This document shows, in pieces, positions 46,108 through 54,700 of a stretch of 64,000 nt of DNA. Location: contig NZ_CP044344.1 of the NCBI RefSeq assembly GCF_008761635.1, forward strand, positions 1,612,001-1,676,000, read 5' to 3'. Position numbers and translations under genes: made by a program. The stretch comes from Nocardioides cynanchi. GTDB lineage: Bacteria; Actinomycetota; Actinomycetes; Propionibacteriales; Nocardioidaceae. How positions within the stretch are numbered: position 1 is the first letter of the stretch; each line of letters opens with the position of its first letter. The notes under the pieces are model-generated. The model saw nothing but the letters and a program-made list of their open reading frames with translations. It did not search any database and was not told the DNA's origin.

Positions 46108-47055
46108 ATGAGCGCCTGCTGCGTCCCCGGGCGGCCCGAGGGCGAGGCCGCCCCGGCGTGGGAGCCTGCCGGGCGGGACGTCGTACCCGGTCGTGCGGCG
46201 GGTCCCGAGGCCGGCCTGACGTCCGTCCCGGCCGGGGCGTTCCTGATGGGGACGACGGACCCGCGGGGCTACCCGGCCGACGGCGAGGGTCCGGTGCACC
46301 CGGTCGAGCTGGGTGGCTACCGGATCGGCACGTACGCCGTGACCAACGCCGAGTTCGCTGCCTTCGTGGACGCGACCGGGCACCGGAGCACCGCCGAGCA
46401 GTTCGGTTCGTCGTTCGTCTTCGCGGGCCTCCTGCCCGACGACTTCCCGCCCACCCGCGCGGTCGCCGCGGCGCCCTGGTGGCGCGAGGTCCTCGGTGCC
46501 GACTGGCGGCACCCGGAGGGTCCGCAGAGCTCGGTCGCGGACCGTGCCGACCACCCGGTGGTGCACGTGAGCTGGGACGACGCGATCGCCTACTGCGCAT
46601 GGAGCGGCACCCGGCTCCCCACCGAGGCGGAGTGGGAGCGGGCCGCCCGCGGTGGCGCCGACGGCCACCACTACCCGTGGGGCGACGACCTCGAGCCCGG
46701 CGGCGAGCACCGGATGAACGTCTTCCAGGGCACCTTCCCCAGCGCGGACACCGGTGCCGACGGCTGGGTCGGCACCTGCCCGGTCGGGAGCTTCCCGGCC
46801 AACGCCTTCGGTCTGCACGAGATGACCGGCAACGTGTGGGAGTGGTGCGCCGACTGGTTCGACCCCGGCTACTACGGCATCTCGCCCAGCACCGACCCCA
46901 CGGGTCCGAGGTCCGGCGCGGTCCGGGTCCTCCGGGGCGGCAGCTACCTGTGCCACGTCAGCTACTGCTGGCGCTACCGCGTGGACTCCCGCAGCGGCAG
47001 CACCCCCGACAGCAGCACCGGCAACACCGGCTTCCGGGTCGCCGCCGACGTCTGA
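46108..47055 (+). CDS. Formylglycine-generating enzyme
   Basis: A 315-residue copper-dependent FGE (SUMF1 fold), which converts the Cys of a C-x-P-x-R motif in sulfatases to formylglycine. The active-site pair Cys282 and Cys287 is in RVLRGGSYLCHVSYCWRYR. Other signatures are GAFLMGTTDPRGYP, SWDDAIAYCAWSGTRLPTEA and GLHEMTGNVWEWCADWF. The short N-terminal SACCVPGR is typical of actinobacterial homologues. A likely client, the choline-sulfatase-like protein at 57765-59324, lies 11 kb away. Confidence 0.95.
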   Translation: MSACCVPGRPEGEAAPAWEPAGRDVVPGRAAGPEAGLTSVPAGAFLMGTTDPRGYPADGEGPVHPVELGGYRIGTYAVTNAEFAAFVDATGHRSTAEQFGSSFVFAGLLPDDFPPTRAVAAAPWWREVLGADWRHPEGPQSSVADRADHPVVHVSWDDAIAYCAWSGTRLPTEAEWERAARGGADGHHYPWGDDLEPGGEHRMNVFQGTFPSADTGADGWVGTCPVGSFPANAFGLHEMTGNVWEWCADWFDPGYYGISPSTDPTGPRSGAVRVLRGGSYLCHVSYCWRYRVDSRSGSTPDSSTGNTGFRVAADV

Positions 47056-47088
47056 CTCGGACCCGCCGCGTGGCCCCGGCGCCGGAGG

Positions 47089-47856
47089 TCAGGGCTGGAA
47101 CGTTGCGCGGTAGTCGGTAGGAGTCCGTCCGGTGAGCTCACGGAAGGCGAGGTTGAACGCGGACAGGGACGTGTAGCCGACCGCGTGGGCGATCGAGGTC
47201 ACCGACTCCTGGGTGGCGGCCAGCCGCTCGATCGCCCGGAGCACCCGCATCCGTCGTACCACCGCGGTCCAGGTCATGGCGCACTCGTCCTCGAAGCGAC
47301 GTGCCAGCGACCGCGGCACCAGGCCGACCTCGCGAGCGATGTCGTCGAACCTGAGCTCCTCGCCCAACCTGTCCTCGGTCAGGGCGAGGGCCCGCCGGAG
47401 CTCCGGCGACCGGCCGGCCGGAAGGGTGACCGGGCTGGGGTCCTCCGCCAGTCGCCAGGCCACCGCCGCCAGAGCGCCGAACAGACTGCGGGCGTACGGC
47501 GGGAGCGGCTCGTCGGCGTCCGGCCAGCCGACGCACTCCGTCACGAGGGCACGAGCCAGGGCGGTGAGGTCGAACACCGTCAGCGGTGCCGGTGGCTCCG
47601 GGGCGAACCCGGGGTCGAACAGCACCGACGACGTCGTCACCGGCTGCGGGATGGCCACCTGGATCGGCTCACCCGCCGCGATCAGCGCGGCCCGCGCCGG
47701 GGGCAGCACCCACACCTTTCCGTGGGCCTCCAGACGCAGGGCACCCCGTGAGGCGCACAGCAGATAGTGCCGGTCGACCCGGAGCTGCGAGGGTGGGGAC
47801 ACCGGGAAGTCGCGCGCGAAGGCGAACGCCTCGCGCGTCACGAGCCCCTCTGCCAC
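47089..47856 (-). CDS. AraC family transcriptional regulator
   Basis: A 255-residue protein. The N-terminal half is cupin-like (HYLLCASRGALRLEAHGKVW). The C-terminal ~100 residues hold two helix-turn-helix units: RFDDIAREVGLVPRSLARRF and VTSIAHAVGYTSLSAFNLAF-RELTG. TAGGGT (47863-47868) ends 6 nt before GTG 47856, indicating a leaderless GTG start. It ends convergently with the FGE gene. Target unknown; the monooxygenase-like gene just upstream is the first candidate. Confidence 0.92.
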   Translation of the reverse strand: MAEGLVTREAFAFARDFPVSPPSQLRVDRHYLLCASRGALRLEAHGKVWVLPPARAALIAAGEPIQVAIPQPVTTSSVLFDPGFAPEPPAPLTVFDLTALARALVTECVGWPDADEPLPPYARSLFGALAAVAWRLAEDPSPVTLPAGRSPELRRALALTEDRLGEELRFDDIAREVGLVPRSLARRFEDECAMTWTAVVRRMRVLRAIERLAATQESVTSIAHAVGYTSLSAFNLAFRELTGRTPTDYRATFQP

Positions 47857-47874
47857 CCGTTCACCCTAGGTGGA

Positions 47875-48174
47875 TCAGACCGTCTCCAGCAGCGAGGCAT
47901 GGAATCGGCGACTGACCGGAGGTGCAGCCATCAGCGGCCGGAGCACCGCGCCGGAGCGCGCGAACGAGTCAGAGGCGAGATAGGCGGCGAACGAGGGCTC
48001 GTCGGCCCACTCGTGGATCACCAGGACGTCCTCGCCGTTGTCGCGAGCGGCGTACACCCGAAAGTCGAGACTGCCCGGCATGGCGCGGATCTCCTCGCGC
48101 TCGGCGTCGAGCTGGGCCAGGGCCGCGGCCCGGTCGTCGGAGGTGGTGTGGAGGTCGAGCAGAGCGATCAGCAT
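47875..48174 (-). CDS. Antibiotic biosynthesis monooxygenase (ABM) domain protein
   Basis: A 99-residue dimeric alpha/beta-barrel protein. ABM-type text: ALLDLHTTSDDRAAALAQLD, MPGSLDFRVYAARDNGED, VIHEWADEPSFAAYLASDSF. GGAGAAG precedes ATG 48174 and I prefer it to the ATG four codons upstream. These proteins oxidise or degrade small quinols or bind haem; the residues here do not fix which. It ends 18 bp before the start of the AraC gene on the same strand. Confidence 0.85.
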   Translation of the reverse strand: MLIALLDLHTTSDDRAAALAQLDAEREEIRAMPGSLDFRVYAARDNGEDVLVIHEWADEPSFAAYLASDSFARSGAVLRPLMAAPPVSRRFHASLLETV

Positions 48175-48348
48175 GGTCTTCTCCAAGCATCTGGTGGTGG
48201 GTCGGTCGGCCCCTCGATCGTGCCGCCGCTGCCCTCGGTCCCGCTCGCGTCAGTCAGACGGGTTCGCACGGCCAGCGGACACATCCGGGCCAGCAGCGCA
48301 CGTCGTTCCGTTCCCCGCACCACGAGCTCCTGTTGCAGGATGGAGCCC

Positions 48349-48789
48349 ATGACACACGTACGACGGTTCGACCACGTCGGCATCACGGTCGCCGACCTCG
48401 AGGTGGCGACGGCGTTCTTCGTCGGGCTGGGGCTCGAGGTGGAGGGCACCGGCTCGGTGGAGGGCGAGTTCGTGGAGACCGTGTGCGGCATCCGGGGCGC
48501 GCAGTGCAACCTGGCGATGCTGCGGGCGCCCGGTAGAGGGTCCCGCCTGGAGCTCTCCAGCTTCGTGACGCCGGAGCACCAGCCCGGCTCGCCGAGCGCG
48601 ATGGCCAACGAGCTCGGACTGCGCAACGTGTCCTTCGAGGTCGCCGACCTCGACGCGGCTCTCGCTTCGGTGGCTGCCGACGGCTACGGGCTGGTCGGAG
48701 GCGTCGGCGAGTACGAGCACAGCGTGCGGATGGCCTACGTGCGCGGGCCCGAGGGGATCATCGTGTCCCTGTTCGAGCAGGTCGGCTGA
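48349..48789 (+). CDS. VOC family (glyoxalase-like) protein
   Basis: A 146-residue protein with two beta-alpha-beta-beta-beta halves. The first metal-ligand region is RRFDHVGITVADLEVATAFF and the last Glu is in YVRGPEGIIVSLFEQ. GGAG lies 4-6 nt before ATG 48349; an in-frame ATG at 48340 is less likely. Substrate not known. It is 6 bp before the GNAT gene, so the two are probably co-transcribed. Confidence 0.88.
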   Translation: MTHVRRFDHVGITVADLEVATAFFVGLGLEVEGTGSVEGEFVETVCGIRGAQCNLAMLRAPGRGSRLELSSFVTPEHQPGSPSAMANELGLRNVSFEVADLDAALASVAADGYGLVGGVGEYEHSVRMAYVRGPEGIIVSLFEQVG

Positions 48790-48795
48790 CCGCCG

Positions 48796-49293
48796 GTGCC
48801 CGAGCTGCAGGTGCTGCACGCCGACCACTCCGCAGCGGTGCTGGCCTTCGAGTCGGCGAACCGCGCGTACTTCGGGCGGTCGATCTCCGACCGCGGTGAC
48901 GAGTGGTTCGCGAGGTTTCCCGAGCGGCACCAGTCGATGCTGACCGACCAGGAGGCGGGCCACGGCGCCTACTACGTGCTCGTCGACGAGGACGGTGCCG
49001 TGCTCGGCCGGTTCAACCTGTACCTCACCGGGGAGGGCGTGGCGGAGCTCGGCTACCGCGTCGCAGAGCGGGTCAGCGGCCGCGGAGTCGCCACCGCGAC
49101 GGTTCGCGACCTGTGCCGGCTGGCCGCGTCCCGACACGGGCTCCGCACGCTCCGCGCCGCGACCTCGCACGCGAACGTCGCCTCGCAGCGAGTGCTGCGC
49201 AACGCCGGGTTCGTCGAGGTCGGCCCGGCCGACCCGGCGGAGATCGGCGGCAAGAGGGGCAGCTGGTACGAGCGCGAGCTCGAGCCTGCTTGA
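48796..49293 (+). CDS. GNAT family N-acetyltransferase
   Basis: A 165-residue acetyltransferase with the acetyl-CoA loop VAERVSGRGVATATVRDLCR and the later ATSHANVASQRVLRNAGFVE typical of RimJ/RimL-like members. GTG 48796 follows the VOC stop by 6 bp. Acceptor unknown. Confidence 0.88.
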   Translation: MPELQVLHADHSAAVLAFESANRAYFGRSISDRGDEWFARFPERHQSMLTDQEAGHGAYYVLVDEDGAVLGRFNLYLTGEGVAELGYRVAERVSGRGVATATVRDLCRLAASRHGLRTLRAATSHANVASQRVLRNAGFVEVGPADPAEIGGKRGSWYERELEPA

Positions 49294-49332
49294 AGGGCCG
49301 AGGCCTGACGGCGCCGACCGCCGACGGGCGAC

Positions 49333-50469
49333 TCAGAGCTGGGGGCGGAGCAGGAACTTCTGTCCGGTGGCCTGCTGCGCGTAACGCTGGAGGGTCGGCA
49401 CGTCCAGGGCCTGCCCCAGCGAGATCTGGTCGGTGTAGGAGCTCGCGAACGTCGTGGTCAGCTCGTCGGAGACCCGCTGCCGCAGCCGGGCCAGGTCTTC
49501 CGGAGGGGTCCGGGCCAGGAACGGCGTCAGCAGCCACCCACCGACTCCCCACGCGAAGCCGAAGCGCCGGTGCAGCTCGATCGGGCGCCGGTCCAGCGCG
49601 CCGTACACGTAGACCTGCTTGTGCACGTCGCTGCCGTAGCGGCTGTACGGCGCGTCGTCCGGCACGATCGCGGCCTCCATCGCGTTCAGGATCTGGCTCA
49701 CCAACGGCCCGCCCCCGATCGCGTCGAAGGCCAGCGTGGCCCCGGTCTCCCGCAGCGCCGCGACCAGGTCGCCGTCGAAGGTCGGCTCGCTGGAGTCGCA
49801 GACGTACGTCGCGCCCTGCTCGCGCAGCAGGTCCGCCTGCTCCGGGCGCCGGACGATGTTGACGAGCGGGACTCCGTCGTTTCGGCAGATCCGGTTCAGC
49901 ATCTGTCCGAGGTTGGAGGCGGCCGCCGTGTGCACGAGTCCGGTGTGACCCTCGCGGCGCATGGTCTCCACCATCCCCAGCGCCGTCAGCGGGTTGACGA
50001 ACGACGACGCGCCGTCGGCTGCGTCGGAGCCGTCGGGGAGGGGCAGGCACATCCGCGGCGAGGCCAGGCAGAACTCGCCGTAGGTCGCACCACCGATGAA
50101 CCCCACGGTCCGGCCGAGCAGGGCCTGCGCCTCCGGCGACTCCCCCGCCGCCACCACGACTCCGGCGCCCTCGTTGCCCACCGTCATCGGGTCGCCCACC
50201 CGGGCGGCCAGCAGGCGCAGGACCGGCTCCGCGATCGGCGCGGTCACGGTCGGCTCGTCGGCCGCACCGCCCGCTGCCGCCTGTGAGACGTCCGCCATCC
50301 CCAGCAGCAGGCCCAGGTCGGACGGGTTGATCGGCGCCGCCTCCACCCGCACCAGCACCTCGCGCTCGGCCGGTCGCGGCGTGTCGACGGTCGCCACCGA
50401 GAGCCGCAGCTCCCCCTCGGGAGTGACCAGGCTGCGGAGCTGACGCATGGTGGCGGGGATCTCGTTCAT
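49333..50469 (-). CDS. Zinc-type alcohol dehydrogenase-like oxidoreductase (MDR family)
   Basis: A 378-residue MDR protein. The GroES-like N-terminus has VLVRVEAAPINPSDLGLLLG and GNEGAGVVVAAGESPEA. The Rossmann part has LVHTAAASNLGQMLNRICRN in place of the usual AxxGxVG loop. No structural-zinc Cys set is seen, so it is a quinone/enoyl reductase type despite the family name. GAAGGAAC lies upstream of ATG 50469. Substrate not known. Confidence 0.88.
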   Translation of the reverse strand: MNEIPATMRQLRSLVTPEGELRLSVATVDTPRPAEREVLVRVEAAPINPSDLGLLLGMADVSQAAAGGAADEPTVTAPIAEPVLRLLAARVGDPMTVGNEGAGVVVAAGESPEAQALLGRTVGFIGGATYGEFCLASPRMCLPLPDGSDAADGASSFVNPLTALGMVETMRREGHTGLVHTAAASNLGQMLNRICRNDGVPLVNIVRRPEQADLLREQGATYVCDSSEPTFDGDLVAALRETGATLAFDAIGGGPLVSQILNAMEAAIVPDDAPYSRYGSDVHKQVYVYGALDRRPIELHRRFGFAWGVGGWLLTPFLARTPPEDLARLRQRVSDELTTTFASSYTDQISLGQALDVPTLQRYAQQATGQKFLLRPQL

Positions 50470-50576
50470 GGGCGGTTCCTTCGCTGGGGGTGGACTGCTC
50501 GGAGCCTATGCCGCGACACCCGGACCGCCGCGGAGGCCGCAGAGCCCGCCAGGCACGCCGCCGCCGTCAGCAGCGG

Positions 50577-51393
50577 TCACCTCTCGAAGCGCTGCTGGAG
50601 GTCGGCGTACCCCATCGCGCCGTCGAGGAAGCCGAGCGTGCCGGAGTCGAGCAGCTCCCGGCCGGCGCGCTCGACGAGGCCGAGCGCGGCTCGCGCCACA
50701 CTGCCGCCCAGGCTGACCCGCCGGACACCGAGCGAGAAGAGCGCGGGGGCGTCGATCGTGCTGGCCAGCCCGGCCACCACGTTGAGCGGCCCCGGGATCG
50801 CCGCAGCCAGCCGGCGGATCGTGTCCGCTTCGACGACGCCGGGCACGAAGACGCAGTCCGCGCCCGCGGTGAGGTAGCGCGTCGTCCGCTCGACGGTCTC
50901 GGCGAACGCGTCTCCGGGGGCACCGCCGAAGTAGGTGTCGGTGCGGGCGTTCAGCACGAACGTGCCGCTCGGAGCGGCTGCTCGGGCGGCGGCGATGCGC
51001 TCGGCCGCCTCGTCGATGCCGAACAGGCCGTCCCCGCGGGCATCCTCCAGGTTGGCCCCGACCGCCCCGAGCGCCGCGGCGCGGGCAAACGGTGTCGCCC
51101 ACGTCGGCCGCGGTCATGCCGTACCCCGACTCGAGATCCGCGGTCACCGGGACGCTCACCGCCGCGACGATCCGGCCGACATGATCGAGCATCGTGTCGC
51201 GGTCGAGGGCGCCGCCGTCCGGGACCCCGCAGGCCCAGGCGATGCCCGCGCTGGTCGTGGCGATCGCCGGGAAGCCGACCTGCTCCAGGATCCGGGCGGA
51301 GCCGCCGTCCCAGGCGTTCGGGAGCACGAAGCCGGGGCCGCTGTGCAGGGCGAGCAGGGCGGCGGCCTTCCTGCGGGAGGCGTCAGTGGTCAC
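50577..51393 (-). pseudogene. Isocitrate lyase/PEP mutase family gene with one frameshift
   Basis: From GTG 51393 the frame codes an ICL/PEPM barrel start (GPGFVLPNAWDGGSARILEQ, VTADLESGYG), reaching ADVGDTV near 51090. Sense then moves to another frame and continues (RAAALGAVGANLEDARGDG, VLNARTDTYFG, VFVPGV, VSLGGSVARAALGLVERAG) to the stop at 50577. Removing one T from the TTT (AAA at 51087-51089) restores a ~271-residue oxaloacetate decarboxylase/2-methylisocitrate lyase-like protein. This is either a recent inactivation or a sequencing error. CATGAT sits 6 nt before the GTG. Confidence 0.85.
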
Positions 51394-51452
51394 CGGGCCA
51401 TCATGGCCCTGAGCGGTACGTCGCGTCGCCCGCCCACCGTCGGCGTCGAGGC

Positions 51453-52607
51453 TCAGGCCACCCGCCGTCCGTAGGCCCAACCGGGCCGGCGCAGCACGTA
51501 GGACCACCGGTCGCGCCACGACTGGGCCGACGCGACGTCGTACGCCAGGTCGGCCCACTCGTGGCTCGCGATGGTGACCGGACTGTAGGAGCCGACGTTC
51601 TTCGTCAGCCCGTAGACGACCGGCTCGTCCTCCTCCTCGAACGTCCCGAACAGGTGGTCCCAGATGATCAGGATGCTGCCGTGGTTGCGGTCGAGGTACT
51701 GCCGGTTGGACCCGTGGTGCACCCGGTGGTGCGACGGGGTGTTGAAGACCCGCTCGACCCAGCCGAGCTTCCTGATCGCCTCGGTGTGGATCCAGAACTG
51801 GTAGAGCAGGTTGATCCCGCGGGCCTGCTCGATCAGGCTCGGGCGGACGCCGGCCAGGGCCAGCAGACCGTAAGGAACGCTGAGGGTGATGCCTTCCGCG
51901 ACCGGCTGCCGGAGCGCCGTCGACAGGTTGTAGCGCTCGCTCGAGTGGTGGACGACGTGGACCGCCCAGAGCCAGCGGCTCTCGTGGCTGGCCCGGTGGT
52001 TCCAGTAGTAGATGAAGTCCCACCCCAGGATCGCCGCACCCCACGCCCACGGACCGGTGCCGAGGTCGAGGCGCGAACGCTCGAAGAGCTGCTTGCCCGA
52101 CGTCATCGCCGCCCACGTCGTCGACACGACCAGGGCCGTCGACGCCACCGCCGTGACCGCCAGTCCGGCGTGCGCCTTCCGGAAGACCGGGCCGACCGGT
52201 GCCCGGCGGCCGGGGTCGACCGCCGGCCCGAGCCGGATGCCGGCCAGCTCCTCCTGGACGGCGCGCACGTCCGCGGGCACCGTCTGGGGCTCGGGCAGGC
52301 CGCCGTCCCGGAGCCTCCGGCGCACCACGTCGCCGACCGTGGTCAGCGCCGCCGTCGCCGCCCCGAGCGCCAGCAGCGTCCGGCCGTGCCGACCGACGCC
52401 GGGGGTGACCGGGTCGAGAACCTTGGCGGCGACGTACGGCGCGATGAGGCTGCCCACGCCCATCGCCAGGCTCGCCATGGTGTCGGCCAGCTGGTAGTCG
52501 CCGGCCCGCGTGCCCGGCTCGACCGGGTGCGACCGCTGCCAGAGGTACTCCGCGCCCATCGCCCCGATGAACGCCGGGATCGCGAGGACCGTGAGATCCG
52601 CCTTCAT
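51453..52607 (-). CDS. Sterol desaturase family (fatty acid hydroxylase superfamily) membrane protein
   Basis: A 384-residue integral membrane di-iron enzyme. The His clusters are HRASHES, HVVHHSSER and HRVHHGSNRQYLDRNH, with several hydrophobic helices before them and GTFEEEDEPVVYGLT after. Members hydroxylate or desaturate sterols, carotenoids or fatty acids. I chose ATG 52607 because CAGAAT ends 6 nt before it. Substrate unknown; it is divergent from the OSBS/NSAR-type gene. Confidence 0.9.
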   Translation of the reverse strand: MKADLTVLAIPAFIGAMGAEYLWQRSHPVEPGTRAGDYQLADTMASLAMGVGSLIAPYVAAKVLDPVTPGVGRHGRTLLALGAATAALTTVGDVVRRRLRDGGLPEPQTVPADVRAVQEELAGIRLGPAVDPGRRAPVGPVFRKAHAGLAVTAVASTALVVSTTWAAMTSGKQLFERSRLDLGTGPWAWGAAILGWDFIYYWNHRASHESRWLWAVHVVHHSSERYNLSTALRQPVAEGITLSVPYGLLALAGVRPSLIEQARGINLLYQFWIHTEAIRKLGWVERVFNTPSHHRVHHGSNRQYLDRNHGSILIIWDHLFGTFEEEDEPVVYGLTKNVGSYSPVTIASHEWADLAYDVASAQSWRDRWSYVLRRPGWAYGRRVA

Positions 52608-52744
52608 GCGCACATTCTGCCCGGCTGGTCCGCGCCGGTCAGCGCTGCTGTCCGGGGCTCCGGACCGTTAGGCTCCGGTCGGAGGGACCGGGCCGCACCC
52701 GGAGTGCGTCTGGACGGTCCTGCCCCACCCACCAGGAGGACCCG

Positions 52745-53857
52745 GTGCGGATCGAACGCGTCGTCGCCCATCGCTGCGCCCTGCCCCTGGTGCGGCCGTT
52801 CCGGACGTCGTTCGGCACCGAGTACACCAAGGACGTGCTGCTCCTCGAGGTGACCACCGACCTCGGCGTCGGGTGGGGCGAGTGCGTCGCCGCGCCGGAC
52901 CCGCTCTACAGCCACGAGTTCAACGAGGCGGTCCTGCTGGTGTGGCGCGACCACCTGGTCCCGAGGTTGATGGGTCGCGACCTCGGCGCCGAGGAGGTAC
53001 CGGCCCTGCTCGGACCGGTGCGCGGACACCCGATGGCCAGGGGCGCACTGGAGCTCGCGGTGATCGACGCCCAGCTGCGCGCCTCCGGGGAGTCGTTCGC
53101 GTCGTACCTCGGTGCGGTGCACGCCCGGATTCCCTGCGGCGTCTCGACCGGGATCCCCGACGACGACTCGATCGACACCCTCGTGCGTGAGGTCGACGGC
53201 TACGTCGCCGAGGGCTACCGCCGCGTCAAGCTCAAGATCCAGCCCGGCTGGGACCTCGAGCCGGTTCGCGTGATCCGCGAGCGGCATCCGGACATCCCGC
53301 TGCAGGTCGACGCCAACCAGGCCTACTCGCGCCGCGACATCGAGCACCTCAGCGGCCTCGACGAGTTCGACCTGATCCTCGTCGAGCAGCCGATCCACGA
53401 GGAGGACTACCTCGGGCACCGGCTGCTGGCCGAGCGGATGCGCACCCCTGTCTGCCTCGACGAGTCGGTGCTGTCCGCGGACAACGCCGAGAGCCTGATC
53501 GACTACGGCGCCTGCGAGATCGTCAACATCAAGGCCGGCCGAGTGGGTGGGTACCTGAGCGCCCGGGCCATCCACGACATGGCCGTGGCGCGCGGGGTGC
53601 CGGTCTGGTGCGGCGGGATGGTCGAGACCGGCATCGGTCGGGCCGCCAACGTGGCGCTCGCGGCGCTGCCCGGGTTCACCCTGCCCGGCGACACCAGTGC
53701 GTCGTCCCGCTTCTTCAGCCTCGACGTCACCGAGCCGTTCGTGATGGACGCCGAGGGGATGATGACCGTCCCGACCGGACCCGGCCTCGGGGTCACGCCG
53801 ATCCCGGAGGTGCTCGCCGACCTGAGCGTGGGCAGCGACGTGCTGGCGCAGCGATGA
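52745..53857 (+). CDS. menC: o-Succinylbenzoate synthase / N-succinylamino-acid racemase (enolase superfamily)
   Basis: A 370-residue enolase-superfamily enzyme. The acid-base Lys pair shows as VKLKIQPGWD (first KxK) and VNIKAGRVGGY; metal ligands are in QVDANQAY, LVEQPIHEEDY and CLDESVLSADNA. GGMVETGIGRAANVALA is typical of the OSBS/NSAR branch. It may make o-succinylbenzoate for menaquinone, or racemise N-succinylamino acids. The directly coupled GNAT (ATGA overlap) favours the racemase role, and no other men gene is in view. AGGAGG precedes GTG 52745. Confidence 0.85.
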   Translation: MRIERVVAHRCALPLVRPFRTSFGTEYTKDVLLLEVTTDLGVGWGECVAAPDPLYSHEFNEAVLLVWRDHLVPRLMGRDLGAEEVPALLGPVRGHPMARGALELAVIDAQLRASGESFASYLGAVHARIPCGVSTGIPDDDSIDTLVREVDGYVAEGYRRVKLKIQPGWDLEPVRVIRERHPDIPLQVDANQAYSRRDIEHLSGLDEFDLILVEQPIHEEDYLGHRLLAERMRTPVCLDESVLSADNAESLIDYGACEIVNIKAGRVGGYLSARAIHDMAVARGVPVWCGGMVETGIGRAANVALAALPGFTLPGDTSASSRFFSLDVTEPFVMDAEGMMTVPTGPGLGVTPIPEVLADLSVGSDVLAQR

Positions 53858-54645
53858 CCGGCGAGATCCCGGCCGTCGAGATCCGGGAGCTGGGCACCCT
53901 CGACGAGTGCCGCACCCTCGACCCGTTCTTCGAGGGCGTCTGGGGAACGGGCACCCCGCCGCTCGGCGTGGAGGTGCTGCGCGTCCTCGCCCACACCGGC
54001 GGGTACGTCGCCGGCGCCTACGTCGGCGGCGACCTCGTCGGGGCGTCCGTCGGGTTCCTGGCGCAGCGCGGCGAGAGGTCGCTGCACAGTCACGTGACCG
54101 GAGTCGCCGCCGCGGCGCGCGGGCGTGGCGTCGGAGCGCTGCTCAAGGCCCACCAGCGGCAGTGGGCGCTGGACCGGGGCATCGGCCTGATCACGTGGAC
54201 CTGTGACCCGCTGGTCCGCCGCAACTCGTGGTTCAACATCGTCAAGCTCGGTGCGCTTCCCGGCGAGTACCTCGTCGACTTCTACGGCCCCATGGGGGAC
54301 GCCATCAACGGGTCCGACGAGTCGGACCGGCTGCTGATGGAGTGGCCCGTGACGCCGCACCCTGCCGCACCGGAGCCCGAGGTCGGCACCGTCCCCGCCA
54401 TCCTGGCCTGCCGGGAGGAGGCGCCCGTCGCCCGTGCCTCCGACGCGGAGCGGGTGCTCGTGGCGACACCGGCCGACATCGAAGGACTGCGGCAGCACAG
54501 CCCCGACCTGGCGCGACGGTGGCGCTCGGCGCTGCGCGCGGCGCTGGCGCCGGAGCTGGCCACGGGTCGCGTGGTGGGCTTCACGCGGGCCGGCGAGTAC
54601 GTCGTACGCCGCGACGCCGCGGCCGGCGGGACGTCCGGGGCCTGA
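53854..54645 (+). CDS. GNAT family acyltransferase coupled to the NSAR-like enzyme
   Basis: A 263-residue GNAT. The acyl-CoA site is VTGVAAAARGRGVGALLKAH; WTCDPLVRRNSWFNIVKLGA is a conserved block of large GNATs found beside N-succinylamino-acid racemases. ATG overlaps the previous stop. In known cases such a partner succinylates D-amino acids before racemisation. The C-terminal ~60 residues are less conserved. Acyl donor and acceptor are inferred from context only. Confidence 0.82.
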   Translation: MTGEIPAVEIRELGTLDECRTLDPFFEGVWGTGTPPLGVEVLRVLAHTGGYVAGAYVGGDLVGASVGFLAQRGERSLHSHVTGVAAAARGRGVGALLKAHQRQWALDRGIGLITWTCDPLVRRNSWFNIVKLGALPGEYLVDFYGPMGDAINGSDESDRLLMEWPVTPHPAAPEPEVGTVPAILACREEAPVARASDAERVLVATPADIEGLRQHSPDLARRWRSALRAALAPELATGRVVGFTRAGEYVVRRDAAAGGTSGA

Positions 54646-54700
54646 CGGTACTGTCGCCCCGTCGTCGGGCCGGGTCCCGGGCGCGTACAGGAGGTCACGG

